From positions 3,410,001 to 3,474,000 of the forward strand of contig NC_020126.1 of assembly GCF_000331735.1 (NCBI RefSeq): a DNA stretch of 64,000 nucleotides, in the 5' to 3' direction. This DNA comes from Myxococcus stipitatus DSM 14675 (lineage in GTDB: Bacteria; Myxococcota; Myxococcia; Myxococcales; Myxococcaceae). Below are positions 41,924 to 50,340 of the stretch, one piece after another. How positions within the stretch are numbered: the first letter of the stretch is position 1; each line of letters starts with the position of its first letter. The translations under genes and the position numbers were made by a program. The notes under the pieces are model-generated. The model saw only the letters and a program-made list of their open reading frames with translations, had not been told where the DNA came from and made no database searches.

Positions 41924-42025
41924 CGGATTCGCGCGGAGGCTCCACGGCCCGGGAATGAATCAGGGGAGAGGACGTTGTGGCGGGCGTCCCCCCTGCGTCG
42001 CACCTCGGCCCCTGGAGCCGTTGTC

Positions 42026-43210
42026 ATGAAGACCTCGCGTAGGAAGTTCCTGCAGTATTCCGCCGCGGGAGCGTCGTTGCTGGCGCTCCCCTCCGAAACA
42101 TTCGCCGCGCCCAAGAAGGGCGCGAAGAAGCGCATCCTCATCCTCGGGGGCACGGGCTTCCTGGGGCCCGCCGTGGTGGAGGCCGCGCGTGCCCGGGGCC
42201 ACACGCTCACGCTCTTCAACCGAGGCAAGACGCGCCCGGAGCTCTTCCCCGGCGTGGAGAAGCTGCGGGGAGACCGGGACCCCAACAAGGACGAGGGCCT
42301 CAAGGCGTTGCAGGGCCGCAAGTGGGACGCGGTGGTGGACACGTCGGGCTACTACCCGCGCATGGTGAAGGCGTCGGCGTCGCTGCTGGCGCCCCACGTG
42401 AAGCAGTATGTCTTCATCTCCAGCGTGTCCGCGTACGCCAGCGACAAGACGCCGGGCGAGGACGAGTCAGGCCCGACGGCGACGCTCGCGGACCCCACCG
42501 TGGAGACGATGGGCAAGGAGTTCGAGTTCTACGGCGGTCTCAAGCGGGCGTGCGAAGAAGCCGCGGAGGCGGCCATGCCCGGGCGCGTGACGAACGTTCG
42601 TCCGGGCTACATCGTCGGACCGGATGACCGCTCGGACCGGTTCACGTACTGGCCGGTGCGCTTCGACAAGGGCGGGGAGATGCTGGCGCCCGGGACACCC
42701 AAGGACCCGCTGCAGGTCATCGACGCGCGAGACCTGGCCGAGTGGCTGGTGCTGCTCATCGAGGGCCAGGTGAATGGCGTCTTCAACGCGGTGGGGCCCG
42801 GAGAGGCGTGGTCGATGGGCGCGATGCTCGACACGTGTCGCAAGGTGACGGGCAAGGACACGAAGGTGACGTGGGTGCCGGCGGACTTCCTGGAGAAGCA
42901 AGGTGAGACGGGCGACGTGCGGCTCCCCATCTACATGCCGCCCACGGGCACCAGCGCGGGCACGCACCTGCGCAGCAACGCGAAGGCCGTGAAGACGGGC
43001 CTGAAGTTCCGTCCGGTGGACGTCACCGTCCGCGACACGCTGGCGTACTTCAAGGGGCTGCCCGAGGAGCGCCGCAGCAAGGCCCGCGCGGGACTCCCGG
43101 CCGAGCGCGAGGCGGAGCTGCTGGCGCTGTGGCACAAGGCCCAGGAGGCGAAGCCCGCGGCCCCGACGGCCCCCGCGCCCGTGCCCGCTGCTTCCAGCAA
43201 GGGCGGGTAG
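42026..43210 (+). CDS. Tat-exported NAD-dependent epimerase/dehydratase family protein
   Basis: A 394-residue extended SDR protein. The N-terminus has a twin-arginine signal (SRRKFLQYSAAGASLLAL, cut near FAA). After it comes a Rossmann fold with GGTGFLG at about residue 41, a VFISSVSAYAS strand (Ser near the active site) and an FYGGLKRACEEA segment carrying the YxxxK-type pair. The C-terminus is a Pro/Ala-rich tail. GGAG lies upstream of the ATG at 42026. Export through Tat would carry the cofactor in with the folded enzyme. The substrate is not evident; related proteins act on sugar nucleotides, which are not expected in the periplasm. Confidence 0.85.
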   Translation: MKTSRRKFLQYSAAGASLLALPSETFAAPKKGAKKRILILGGTGFLGPAVVEAARARGHTLTLFNRGKTRPELFPGVEKLRGDRDPNKDEGLKALQGRKWDAVVDTSGYYPRMVKASASLLAPHVKQYVFISSVSAYASDKTPGEDESGPTATLADPTVETMGKEFEFYGGLKRACEEAAEAAMPGRVTNVRPGYIVGPDDRSDRFTYWPVRFDKGGEMLAPGTPKDPLQVIDARDLAEWLVLLIEGQVNGVFNAVGPGEAWSMGAMLDTCRKVTGKDTKVTWVPADFLEKQGETGDVRLPIYMPPTGTSAGTHLRSNAKAVKTGLKFRPVDVTVRDTLAYFKGLPEERRSKARAGLPAEREAELLALWHKAQEAKPAAPTAPAPVPAASSKGG

Positions 43211-43295
43211 TTGCCGTCTTTCCGCAGCTCTCGGGAGCGCCGAGCAAGCTCTGACGTGTGAGGGGCTCCTACCGTGGCCCCTGTTTGACTGGACA

Positions 43296-43332
43296 GCGAG
43301 CGGACAGGGACGAACTCTGTCCTTCCGCTCGC
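43296..43332. terminator. Strong hairpin between the epimerase gene and purL
   Basis: GCGAGCGGA (43296-43304) and TCCGCTCGC (43324-43332) pair perfectly, and the inner bases AGGGAC/GTCCT extend the stem. It may end the upstream transcript or lie in the purL leader. No U-tract follows. Confidence 0.45.
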
Positions 43333-43386
43333 GATTCGCGGTGATAAGGACGCCCCGGCTGTTACCCAGGGCCACCCCCAATCCCC

Positions 43387-46300
43387 ATGTCCAGCATGCA
43401 CTTCCTGCGCGGCGCTCCTGTCCTCTCTGAATTCCGGCTCGCGAAGCTGCTCGCACAGTGCCGCGAGCAGGTGCCCTCCGTGTCGTCCGTCTACGCGGAG
43501 CACGTGCACTTCCTCGACGCGCCGGAGCCTCTCTCGGCGGACGAGCAGGCGATGCTCGGCCGTCTCCTGGAGTACGGCCCGAAGGTGCCCTCGGGCGAGC
43601 GCGCGGGCAGCCTGCTCCTGGTCGTCCCCCGGCCGGGCACCATCTCCCCGTGGTCCTCGAAGGCGACCGACATCGCCCACAACTGCGGCCTGGGCGCGAA
43701 GGTGCGCCGCATGGAGCGCGGCACCGCGTACTACGTCGCGGGGCCGGGCGGCGCGGCGCTGGACGCGGCGCAGGTGGAGCGCCTCCAGCCGGTGCTGCAC
43801 GACCGGATGACGCAGGCGGTGCTGGGGCGGATGGAGGACGCGGCCGTCCTCTTCTCCGAGCACGCTCCGCGCCCGCTCACCACGGTGGACATCCTGGGCG
43901 GTGGCCGAGGGGCGCTGGCGACGGCGAACCGTGAGCTGGGCCTGGCCCTGGCGGATGATGAGATCGACTACCTGGTCGCGCGCTTCCTCGAGCTGAAGCG
44001 CAACCCGACGGACGTCGAGCTGATGATGTTCGCGCAGGCCAACAGCGAGCACTGCCGGCACAAGATCTTCAACGCGAGCTGGACGCTGGATGGCAAGCCG
44101 CAGGAGCGCTCGCTCTTCCAGGCCATCAAGAACACCTACGCGAAGCACAAGGAGGGCGTGCTCTCCGCGTACAAGGACAACGCGGCGGTCATCGAGGGCT
44201 TCGAGGTGGACCGCTTCTTCCCGGACGCCGACTCCGGCGAGTGGAAGACGGTGCGCGAGCCGGCGCACATCATGATCAAGGTGGAGACGCACAACCACCC
44301 GACGGCGATTTCACCGTACCCGGGCGCGGCCACGGGCGCGGGCGGCGAGATTCGCGACGAGGGGGCCACCGGCCGAGGCGCGAAGCCCAAGGCGGGCCTG
44401 ACGGGCTTCACCGTCAGCCACCTGCGCATCCCGGGCTTCCCCCAGCCGTGGGAGCAGGCCTACGGCAAGCCGGACCGCATCGTCTCCGCGCTGGACATCA
44501 TGATTGACGGGCCGCTGGGCGGCGCCGCGTTCAACAACGAGTTCGGCCGCCCCAACCTCAACGGCTACTTCCGCAGCTTCGAGTCGCAGGTCGCCACGCC
44601 CGAGGGCGTGGAGGTGCGCGGCTACCACAAGCCCATCATGATTGCCGGTGGGCTCGGCAACATCCGCGCGCCGCACGTGCAGAAGGGGCAGTTGCGGCCG
44701 GGAGACAAGCTCATCGTCCTGGGCGGGCCGTCCATGCTCATCGGCCTGGGCGGTGGCGCGGCGTCCTCCATGGCGCAGGGCACGAGCGCGGCGGACCTCG
44801 ACTTCGCCTCCGTGCAGCGCGACAACGCGGAGATGGAGCGGCGCTGCCAGCAGGTCATCGACCTGTGCTGCGCGCTGGGCGACAAGAACCCCATCCGCTC
44901 CATCCACGACGTGGGCGCGGGCGGCCTGTCCAACGCGCTGCCGGAACTGGCGCACGACAACGCGCTGGGCGGCACGCTGGAGCTGCGCGCGGTGCCCAAC
45001 GCCGAGCCCGGCATGTCCCCGCTCGAAATCTGGTGCAACGAGGCGCAGGAGCGCTACGTGCTGGGCGTCGCGCCCGAGGACCTGCCTCGCTTCGCGGCCT
45101 TCTGTGAGCGCGAGCGCGCGCCATTCGCGGTGCTGGGTGACGCCACCGAGTCCCAGGTCCTGAAGCTGTCCGACGCGCGGCTGGGCACGCCGCCCATCGA
45201 CCTGCCGATGGACGTGCTCTTCGGCAAGCCGCCGCGCATGCACCGCGACGCGACGTCGCGTCCGCTCGCGCTGGCCCCGCTGTCGCTGCCCGGCGACGTG
45301 AAGTCCATGGCCGAGCGCGTGCTGAGCCACCCGACGGTGGCGGACAAGTCCTTCCTCATCACCATCGGCGACCGCTCGGTGTCGGGCCTGGTGGCCAGAG
45401 ACCAGATGGTGGGCCCGTGGCAGGTCGCCGTTGCGGACTGCGCGGTGACGCTCTCCACCGTGACGAGCACCACCGGCGAGGCGATGTCCATGGGCGAGCG
45501 CACGCCGCTGGCCGTGGTGGACGCGGCCGCCTCCGCGCGCATGGCGGTGGGCGAGGCGCTGACGAACATCGCCGCGGCGCGCATCGGCAAGCTGTCCGAC
45601 GTGAAGCTGTCCGCGAACTGGATGGCTGCGGCCGGCAGCCCTGGCGAGGACGCGCAGCTCTACGCCGCCGTCCACGCGGTGGGCATGGAGCTGTGCCCCG
45701 CGCTGGGCCTCACGATTCCAGTGGGCAAGGACTCGATGTCCATGCGCACAGTCTGGCAGGACGGCGGTGAGCGCAAGGCCGTGACGTCTCCGGTGTCGCT
45801 CATCATCTCCGCGTTCGCCCCCGTCGTGGACGTGCGCCAGTCGCTCACGCCGCAGCTGGTGGACGTGGCCGAGGACACGCGCCTCGTCTTCATCGACCTG
45901 GCGCGCGGCAAGCAGCGACTGGGCGGCTCCGTGCTCGCGCAGACCCACGCGCAGATGGGCCCGGACGTGCCGGACGTGGAGGACCCCGCGCTGCTCAGCG
46001 GCTTCTTCGCGGCGGTGCAGACGCTCAACGCCGAGGGCAAGCTCCTGGCCTACCACGACCGCTCCGACGGCGGCCTGTGGGCCACGCTCTGCGAGATGGC
46101 CTTCGCGGGCCACTGCGGCGTCGACGTGGACCTCGCGGGCCTGGGCGGAAACGCCGTGGCGGCCCTCTTCAACGAGGAGCTGGGCGCGGTGGTGCAGGTG
46201 CGCGCCTCGGATGTGGCGCGCGTGCGCGAGGTGCTGGGCCAGCAAGGGCTGGGGAAGGACTGCCACGAGCTGGGGCGGCCCACGGCCTCGCTGGACGTGC

Positions 46301-47298
46301 GCGTCCGTCAGGGCACCCAGGTGCTGCTGAGCGAGGGCACCATGGACCTGCGGCGCATCTGGTCCCGCGTCAGCTACGAGCTCCAGAAGCTGCGCGACAA
46401 CCCCACCTGCGCGGAGCAGGAGTTCGCGGCCAAGTGCGACGCGACGGACCCGGGCCTGTCGCCCCGGCTGACGTTCGACGCCTCGGTGGACGTGGCCGCG
46501 CCCTTCGTGGCGAAGGGCGCGCGGCCTCGCGTGGCGGTGCTGCGCGAGCAGGGCGTCAACAGCCAGCAGGAGATGGCGGCGGCCTTCACTCGCGCGGGCT
46601 TCCTGGCGGTGGATGTCCACATGAGCGACATCCTCGCCGGCCGCGTGTCGCTGAAGGACTTCCACGGCGTGCTGGCGTGTGGCGGCTTCTCCTACGGCGA
46701 CGTGATGGGCGCGGGGGGCGGCTGGGCGAAGTCCATCCTCTTCAACCCGCGCGCCCGCGACGAGTTCGCGGCCTTCTTCGCGCGCCCGGACAGCTTCGGC
46801 CTGGGCATCTGCAACGGCTGCCAGATGATGTCGGGCCTGAAGGACATCATCCCCGGCGCGGAGCACTTCCCGCGCTTCGTACGCAACGCCTCCGAGCAGT
46901 ACGAGGCTCGGCTGGGGACGGTGGAGATTGCCCGCACCCCGTCGCTCTTCTACCAGGGCATGGAGGGCAGCCGGATGCTCATCGCCGTGGCGCACGGCGA
47001 GGGCCGCGCGGAGTTCTCCGAGGAGGCCGAGGGTGTTCGCGTGAATGACTCGGGCTTCATCACCACGCGCTGGGTGGACAACCGGGGCCAGATTGCCTCG
47101 GCGTACCCCTCCAACCCGAACGGCTCGCCCCATGGCATCGCCGGCGTGACGACGCGCGACGGACGCTTCACGGTGACGATGCCGCATCCGGAGCGCGTCC
47201 ACCGGACGGTGCAGTACTCCTGGCGGCCCCGTGAGTGGACGGCCGACGAGGGGCCCTGGATGCGCATGTTCCGCAACGCTCGCGCCTGGCTGGGCTGA
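43387..47298 (+). CDS. purL: Phosphoribosylformylglycinamidine synthase (FGAM synthetase), large type
   Basis: A 1303-residue enzyme that converts FGAR, glutamine and ATP to FGAM in purine synthesis. The length matches the single-chain PurL of gammaproteobacteria (about 1295). The order is an N-terminal PurS-like domain (1-150), a linker, two AIR-synthase-like halves ([16 protein letters not shown] near residue 217; [19 protein letters not shown] near 300; PVGKDSMSM near 780) and a glutamine amidotransferase domain from about 1030 with GICNGCQMM (nucleophile Cys1142) and a C-terminal MPHPERVHR (catalytic His). It stands alone in cytoplasmic metabolism and is not in a purine operon. Confidence 0.98.
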   Translation: MSSMHFLRGAPVLSEFRLAKLLAQCREQVPSVSSVYAEHVHFLDAPEPLSADEQAMLGRLLEYGPKVPSGERAGSLLLVVPRPGTISPWSSKATDIAHNCGLGAKVRRMERGTAYYVAGPGGAALDAAQVERLQPVLHDRMTQAVLGRMEDAAVLFSEHAPRPLTTVDILGGGRGALATANRELGLALADDEIDYLVARFLELKRNPTDVELMMFAQANSEHCRHKIFNASWTLDGKPQERSLFQAIKNTYAKHKEGVLSAYKDNAAVIEGFEVDRFFPDADSGEWKTVREPAHIMIKVETHNHPTAISPYPGAATGAGGEIRDEGATGRGAKPKAGLTGFTVSHLRIPGFPQPWEQAYGKPDRIVSALDIMIDGPLGGAAFNNEFGRPNLNGYFRSFESQVATPEGVEVRGYHKPIMIAGGLGNIRAPHVQKGQLRPGDKLIVLGGPSMLIGLGGGAASSMAQGTSAADLDFASVQRDNAEMERRCQQVIDLCCALGDKNPIRSIHDVGAGGLSNALPELAHDNALGGTLELRAVPNAEPGMSPLEIWCNEAQERYVLGVAPEDLPRFAAFCERERAPFAVLGDATESQVLKLSDARLGTPPIDLPMDVLFGKPPRMHRDATSRPLALAPLSLPGDVKSMAERVLSHPTVADKSFLITIGDRSVSGLVARDQMVGPWQVAVADCAVTLSTVTSTTGEAMSMGERTPLAVVDAAASARMAVGEALTNIAAARIGKLSDVKLSANWMAAAGSPGEDAQLYAAVHAVGMELCPALGLTIPVGKDSMSMRTVWQDGGERKAVTSPVSLIISAFAPVVDVRQSLTPQLVDVAEDTRLVFIDLARGKQRLGGSVLAQTHAQMGPDVPDVEDPALLSGFFAAVQTLNAEGKLLAYHDRSDGGLWATLCEMAFAGHCGVDVDLAGLGGNAVAALFNEELGAVVQVRASDVARVREVLGQQGLGKDCHELGRPTASLDVRVRQGTQVLLSEGTMDLRRIWSRVSYELQKLRDNPTCAEQEFAAKCDATDPGLSPRLTFDASVDVAAPFVAKGARPRVAVLREQGVNSQQEMAAAFTRAGFLAVDVHMSDILAGRVSLKDFHGVLACGGFSYGDVMGAGGGWAKSILFNPRARDEFAAFFARPDSFGLGICNGCQMMSGLKDIIPGAEHFPRFVRNASEQYEARLGTVEIARTPSLFYQGMEGSRMLIAVAHGEGRAEFSEEAEGVRVNDSGFITTRWVDNRGQIASAYPSNPNGSPHGIAGVTTRDGRFTVTMPHPERVHRTVQYSWRPREWTADEGPWMRMFRNARAWLG

Positions 47299-47311
47299 GC
47301 GCGGGGGGGCT

Positions 47312-47353
47312 GCCCCGGACCTTCGCTCGGAATCCTTCGAGCGAGGCCGGGGC
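47312..47353. terminator. Bidirectional hairpin between purL and msrB
   Basis: GCCCCGG (47312-47318) pairs with CCGGGGC (47347-47353), and the inner CGCTCG with CGAGCG, leaving small bulges. It lies between convergent stops at 47298 and 47363. Confidence 0.55.
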
Positions 47354-47362
47354 CTTCGACGC

Positions 47363-47785
47363 CTACGCCCGGACCAGCTCCAGCGGCTGGCCTTCCGGGA
47401 CGTGCTTCATCGCCACCGAGTTCATGCAGTAGCGCAGCCCCGTGGGCGGCGGACCGTCCGGGAACACGTGCCCCAGGTGGCCATCGCAGCGGGCGCAGCG
47501 CACCTCGGTGCGCACCATGCCGTACGTGCGGTCGTCGATTTCCGCGACGGAGTCCGGGCCCACTGTCTGGGTGAAGGACGGCCAGCCCGTGCCGGACTCG
47601 AACTTGGTCCCCGACTTGAACAGCGGGTTGCCACACCCGGCGCACACATAGGTGCCGGGTGTCTTGGTGCCCAGGAAGCAGCCCGAGCCGGGGCGCTCGG
47701 TGCCGTGCTTCCGCAGGACGTTGAACTCCTCGGGCGTCAGCCGCTCGCGCCACTGCGCATCGCTGAGGGTGAGCTTGTCGACCAT
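47363..47785 (-). CDS. msrB: Peptide-methionine (R)-S-oxide reductase
   Basis: A 140-residue enzyme that reduces the R-sulfoxide of methionine in damaged proteins. The ATG at 47785 follows AAGGAG; the longer frame to 47869 is rejected. The zinc site has two CxxC pairs (Cys48/51 and Cys97/100). The signatures GTGWPSF, the DGHLGHVF loop and RYCMNS with catalytic Cys120 are intact. Length and motif order are standard for MsrB. No signal peptide is seen, so it acts in the cytoplasm. Confidence 0.96.
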   Translation of the reverse strand: MVDKLTLSDAQWRERLTPEEFNVLRKHGTERPGSGCFLGTKTPGTYVCAGCGNPLFKSGTKFESGTGWPSFTQTVGPDSVAEIDDRTYGMVRTEVRCARCDGHLGHVFPDGPPPTGLRYCMNSVAMKHVPEGQPLELVRA

Positions 47786-47992
47786 GCCATCACGCTCCTT
47801 GGCCCCGGGCGGGGCCCGGGTGTCTGTCTCAGATGCGCATCCTGCCCAATCGTCGCGCCTGCTGGCCAACCCGGAATGAGGGGGGCTGCCCGCCCGCAGG
47901 CCCTACCTCCGGGCCCAGGGGCTGGACGGGCGCGGACGGCTGACGGGGGCCACGCTTGAGGGACACAGCCCAACCCCATCAGCGGAGGCGCC

Positions 47993-48409
47993 ATGCGGAT
48001 TTTCGAGCTGATGACGAAGAACGTGGAGACCATCGAAGCCGACGAGTCGCTTCGCGTCGCGGCCCTCAGGATGCGCACGTGCAACATCGGCGCGCTTCCC
48101 GTCACCGAGAGCGGGCAGCTCGTGGGCATGCTGACGGACCGGGACATCACCGTCCGGTCGACGGCCCTGGGACAGCATCCGGAGCACACGCGGGTCCGCG
48201 AGGCCATGACGACCGCGGTCATCACCTGTCAGCCCGACGCGACGCTCGGGGTCGCCGAGCAGCTCATGGAAGACAAGATGGTGCGCCGGCTGCTCATCGT
48301 GGACGAGTCGCGCAACCTGCTGGGCATCCTGAGCCTGGATGACCTGGCCACCGTCCCCGCCGAGGTCCTGCGCGCCGGCTCCGTGCTGGAGCACCTGCGC
48401 CACGCGTAG
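47993..48409 (+). CDS. Tandem CBS-domain protein
   Basis: A 138-residue protein made of two CBS motifs and nothing else. The first is at about 8-58 (ESLRVAALRMRTCNIGALPV, then GMLTDRDITVR), the second at about 72-125 (ATLGVAEQLMEDKMVRRLLIV, then GILSLDDLA). A paired CBS module of this kind binds adenosine nucleotides and usually regulates a partner. The TDRDI motif is the common CBS ending. The likely partner is not evident from the neighbours; the gene stands alone. Confidence 0.92.
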   Translation: MRIFELMTKNVETIEADESLRVAALRMRTCNIGALPVTESGQLVGMLTDRDITVRSTALGQHPEHTRVREAMTTAVITCQPDATLGVAEQLMEDKMVRRLLIVDESRNLLGILSLDDLATVPAEVLRAGSVLEHLRHA

Positions 48410-48427
48410 CGCGGCCGATTCGAAGAA

Positions 48428-48457
48428 GGGGCGGACGAGGTGTCCTTCGTCCGCCCC
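48428..48457 (-). terminator. Terminator of the ThrRS-like gene (bidirectional)
   Basis: GGGGCGGACGA (48428-48438) and TCGTCCGCCCC (48447-48457) form a perfect 11-base stem with an 8-base loop. On the minus strand it is followed by TTCTTC. It separates the convergent CBS and synthetase genes. Confidence 0.7.
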
Positions 48458-48471
48458 CCAGAGTCACTTCC

Positions 48472-49674
48472 TCAAACGTCGGAGTCGAGTCCGCACGCGG
48501 CTCGCAGCTCCGCGACGGCTTCGTCCCACGACGCGTCCTTCTGTGCGCCCTGGCGAGGACGCAGGCGGACCGAGCCCGCCTCGACTTCACGCGCTCCCAC
48601 CACCGCGAGCCACGGGACTCCCGCTTGATGCGAGTCCGACACCTTGCGGGACAGCGACTCGTCGCGGACGTCCACGCGGACGCGGCAGCCCGCGCGCCGG
48701 AGCGCGGAGGCGAAGCGCTGCGCGTAGTCCACCGCCGCCTGGCCGATGGGGGCCACGACCACCTGCTCGGGAGCCAGCCACGCGGGGAGCGAGCCCCCGT
48801 GGTGCTCCAGCAGCACGCCGATGAAGCGCTCCAGGCTGCCGAGCAGCGCCCGGTGAAGCATCACCGGACGCACGCGCGCGCCGGAGGCGTCCTGGTAGCG
48901 CAGGTCGAAGCGCTCGGGCAGGACGAGGTCGAGCTGAATCGTCCCGCACTGCCACTCGCGCCCCAGCCTGTCCTTGAGGACGAACTCCAGCTTGGGGCCG
49001 TAGAAGGCGCCCTGGCCCGGCTGGAGCTTGTAGGCCAGCCCGGCCTGGCTCGCGGCGGCGGCGAGCCACTCCTCCGCCTGGTCCCACAACGCATCGCTGC
49101 CCGCCCGGGCCTGGGGCCTGTCGGAGAAGGCGACCTGGACGTCATCGAAGCCGAAGCCCGCGTAGAACTCCTTCAGCGAGCGGACGAAGTGGACGACCTC
49201 CTCCACCACCTGCTCGGGGGCACAGAAGATGTGCCCGTCGTCTTGCGTGAACTGACGCAGGCGGAACAGGCCGTGCAGCGCGCCTCCGGGCTCACTGCGG
49301 TGCACCAGCCCGAACTCACCGAGCCGCAGCGGCAAGTCCCTGTAGCTGGGGGCCATGCGCTGCACCATCTCGATGTGGCCGGGGCAGTTGACGGGCTTCA
49401 CGCCCAGGGAGCGAGCGCCGTCCTGGATGAGGAACATGTTCTCGCGGAAGTTCTCCCAGTGGCCGCTGCGCTCCCACAGCGGCTGGGCGTAGATCTGCGG
49501 CGAGCGGACCTCGAGGTAGCCCTCGCGCCGCATGCGCTGCCGGACGTGTTCCTCCAGCAGGCGATAGAGTTGGAAGCCTCGGGGGTGCCAGAAGACCATG
49601 CCGGGGGCCTCCTCCTGCAGGTGGAAGAGGTCCAGGCGTTGGCCCAGGGCGCGGTGGTCGTGTTCGTCGAGCAT
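48472..49674 (-). CDS. Minimal threonyl-tRNA synthetase (no TGS or editing domain)
   Basis: A 400-residue protein that covers only the class II catalytic core and the anticodon-binding domain of ThrRS; standard bacterial ThrRS is about 640 residues. The start MLDEHDHRALGQRLDLF matches the beginning of the catalytic domain, so the N-terminal domains are absent by design, not by truncation. The three zinc ligands are kept: Cys in VNCPGH, His in DDGHIF and His in VMLHRALLGS. Motif 2 (RLRQFTQDDGHIF) and motif 3 (GSLERFIGVLLEH) are intact. In the anticodon domain the usual K-I-R is K-V-S (SRKVSDSHQ). It may be a housekeeping duplicate, a resistance copy against a ThrRS inhibitor, or an enzyme for another Thr adduct. 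A strong hairpin sits in its leader. Confidence 0.87.
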   Translation of the reverse strand: MLDEHDHRALGQRLDLFHLQEEAPGMVFWHPRGFQLYRLLEEHVRQRMRREGYLEVRSPQIYAQPLWERSGHWENFRENMFLIQDGARSLGVKPVNCPGHIEMVQRMAPSYRDLPLRLGEFGLVHRSEPGGALHGLFRLRQFTQDDGHIFCAPEQVVEEVVHFVRSLKEFYAGFGFDDVQVAFSDRPQARAGSDALWDQAEEWLAAAASQAGLAYKLQPGQGAFYGPKLEFVLKDRLGREWQCGTIQLDLVLPERFDLRYQDASGARVRPVMLHRALLGSLERFIGVLLEHHGGSLPAWLAPEQVVVAPIGQAAVDYAQRFASALRRAGCRVRVDVRDESLSRKVSDSHQAGVPWLAVVGAREVEAGSVRLRPRQGAQKDASWDEAVAELRAACGLDSDV

Positions 49675-49734
49675 GTGCTGCGTCTCCGTGTGCGGAAAGG
49701 GTGAAGTGCCTTGCCGGACGGAGCACTGAGCGAG

Positions 49735-49778
49735 CGCACGGCTGCCCCGGCCGGAAAGGCGGGGCGAAAAGCCGTGCG
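49735..49778 (-). promoter_or_regulatory. Leader hairpin upstream of the ThrRS-like gene
   Basis: CGCACGGCT (49735-49743) and AGCCGTGCG (49770-49778) are perfect complements, and inside them GCCCCG (49744-49749) pairs with CGGGGC (49760-49765). The structure ends 60 bases before the ATG at 49674 and would be in the mRNA leader. No U-tract follows, and no T-box sequence is recognisable. Confidence 0.45.
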
Positions 49779-49940
49779 GGTCGTCAGCTCACTCGACGAC
49801 GCGCACCGCTCCACACCCGCCGTAGCGAGTCGTGGTGCGGGTGGTCGTAGTGGAGATGACGGAGCTCACGACAAACAAAATGCAGGCGGGCCCGGGAATT
49901 GTCAACCGGACCCGCGGGACAGGCCTGGCGAGCGAGAGGC

Positions 49941-50201
49941 TCAGCAGCTGTAGCGCCGGTCCACGCAGGCGCACCAGCTGACGTACTCGCCATCGCAACA
50001 GGGGTTCTCCACCCTGCAGCCCCGTCCCACCATGTCGGAGCACGCGACGTAGCCGGCCGAGCAGGTGGTGAGCTCCCGGGGCGCCTGGGAGACCTCCTCC
50101 GTGGACAGCGGCTCCTGAGAGGCTTCTTCGGGAAGAGGCTCACCACAGCCCAGCCACGCGACACTGATGAACGCCGCCATCACCGCGAGCACACGCTTCA
50201 T
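49941..50201 (-). CDS. Small Cys-rich lipoprotein
   Basis: An 86-residue protein with AGGGG before the ATG at 50201. The signal ends in VAWLGC, a lipobox with Cys20. The mature part is about 66 residues: an acidic linker (EPLPEEASQEPLSTEEVSQ) and a compact tail with eight Cys (TTCSAGYVACSD, GCRVENPCCDG, WCACVD and a final Cys). The tail probably forms four disulfides. Small lipoproteins of this kind are frequent in myxobacteria; the function is unknown. Confidence 0.7.
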   Translation of the reverse strand: MKRVLAVMAAFISVAWLGCGEPLPEEASQEPLSTEEVSQAPRELTTCSAGYVACSDMVGRGCRVENPCCDGEYVSWCACVDRRYSC

Positions 50202-50285
50202 GACAACCCCTGTTGAGTGGTGTTGAGGGCATCCCTGACGGACACCGTGTGCGTATGCTTTCACAGGTGCGACGGTGGGCGCCAA

Positions 50286-50320
50286 GGGTTGACCCGACTC
50301 CGGCGCGAAGGGGTCAACCC
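50286..50320 (-). terminator. Hairpin after the OPT transporter gene
   Basis: GGGTTGACCC (50286-50295) and GGGTCAACCC (50311-50320) are perfect complements with a 15-base loop. It lies 20 bases after the stop of the OPT gene and before the start of the small lipoprotein. No U-tract is seen. Confidence 0.5.
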
Positions 50321-50340
50321 CTGGGGGGTCACGCCCCGCG

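Noticed and set aside
44311-47202. 963-codon open frame on the minus strand
   Set aside because: Antisense to purL, which has full-length homology on the plus strand.
49398-49814. Thr-containing leader peptide upstream of the ThrRS-like gene
   Set aside because: The frame does not stop before the synthetase and simply runs into its shadow, so it is not a short attenuator peptide.
49675-49860. T-box riboswitch before the ThrRS-like gene
   Set aside because: I could not find the conserved T-box sequence or an anti-terminator/terminator pair.
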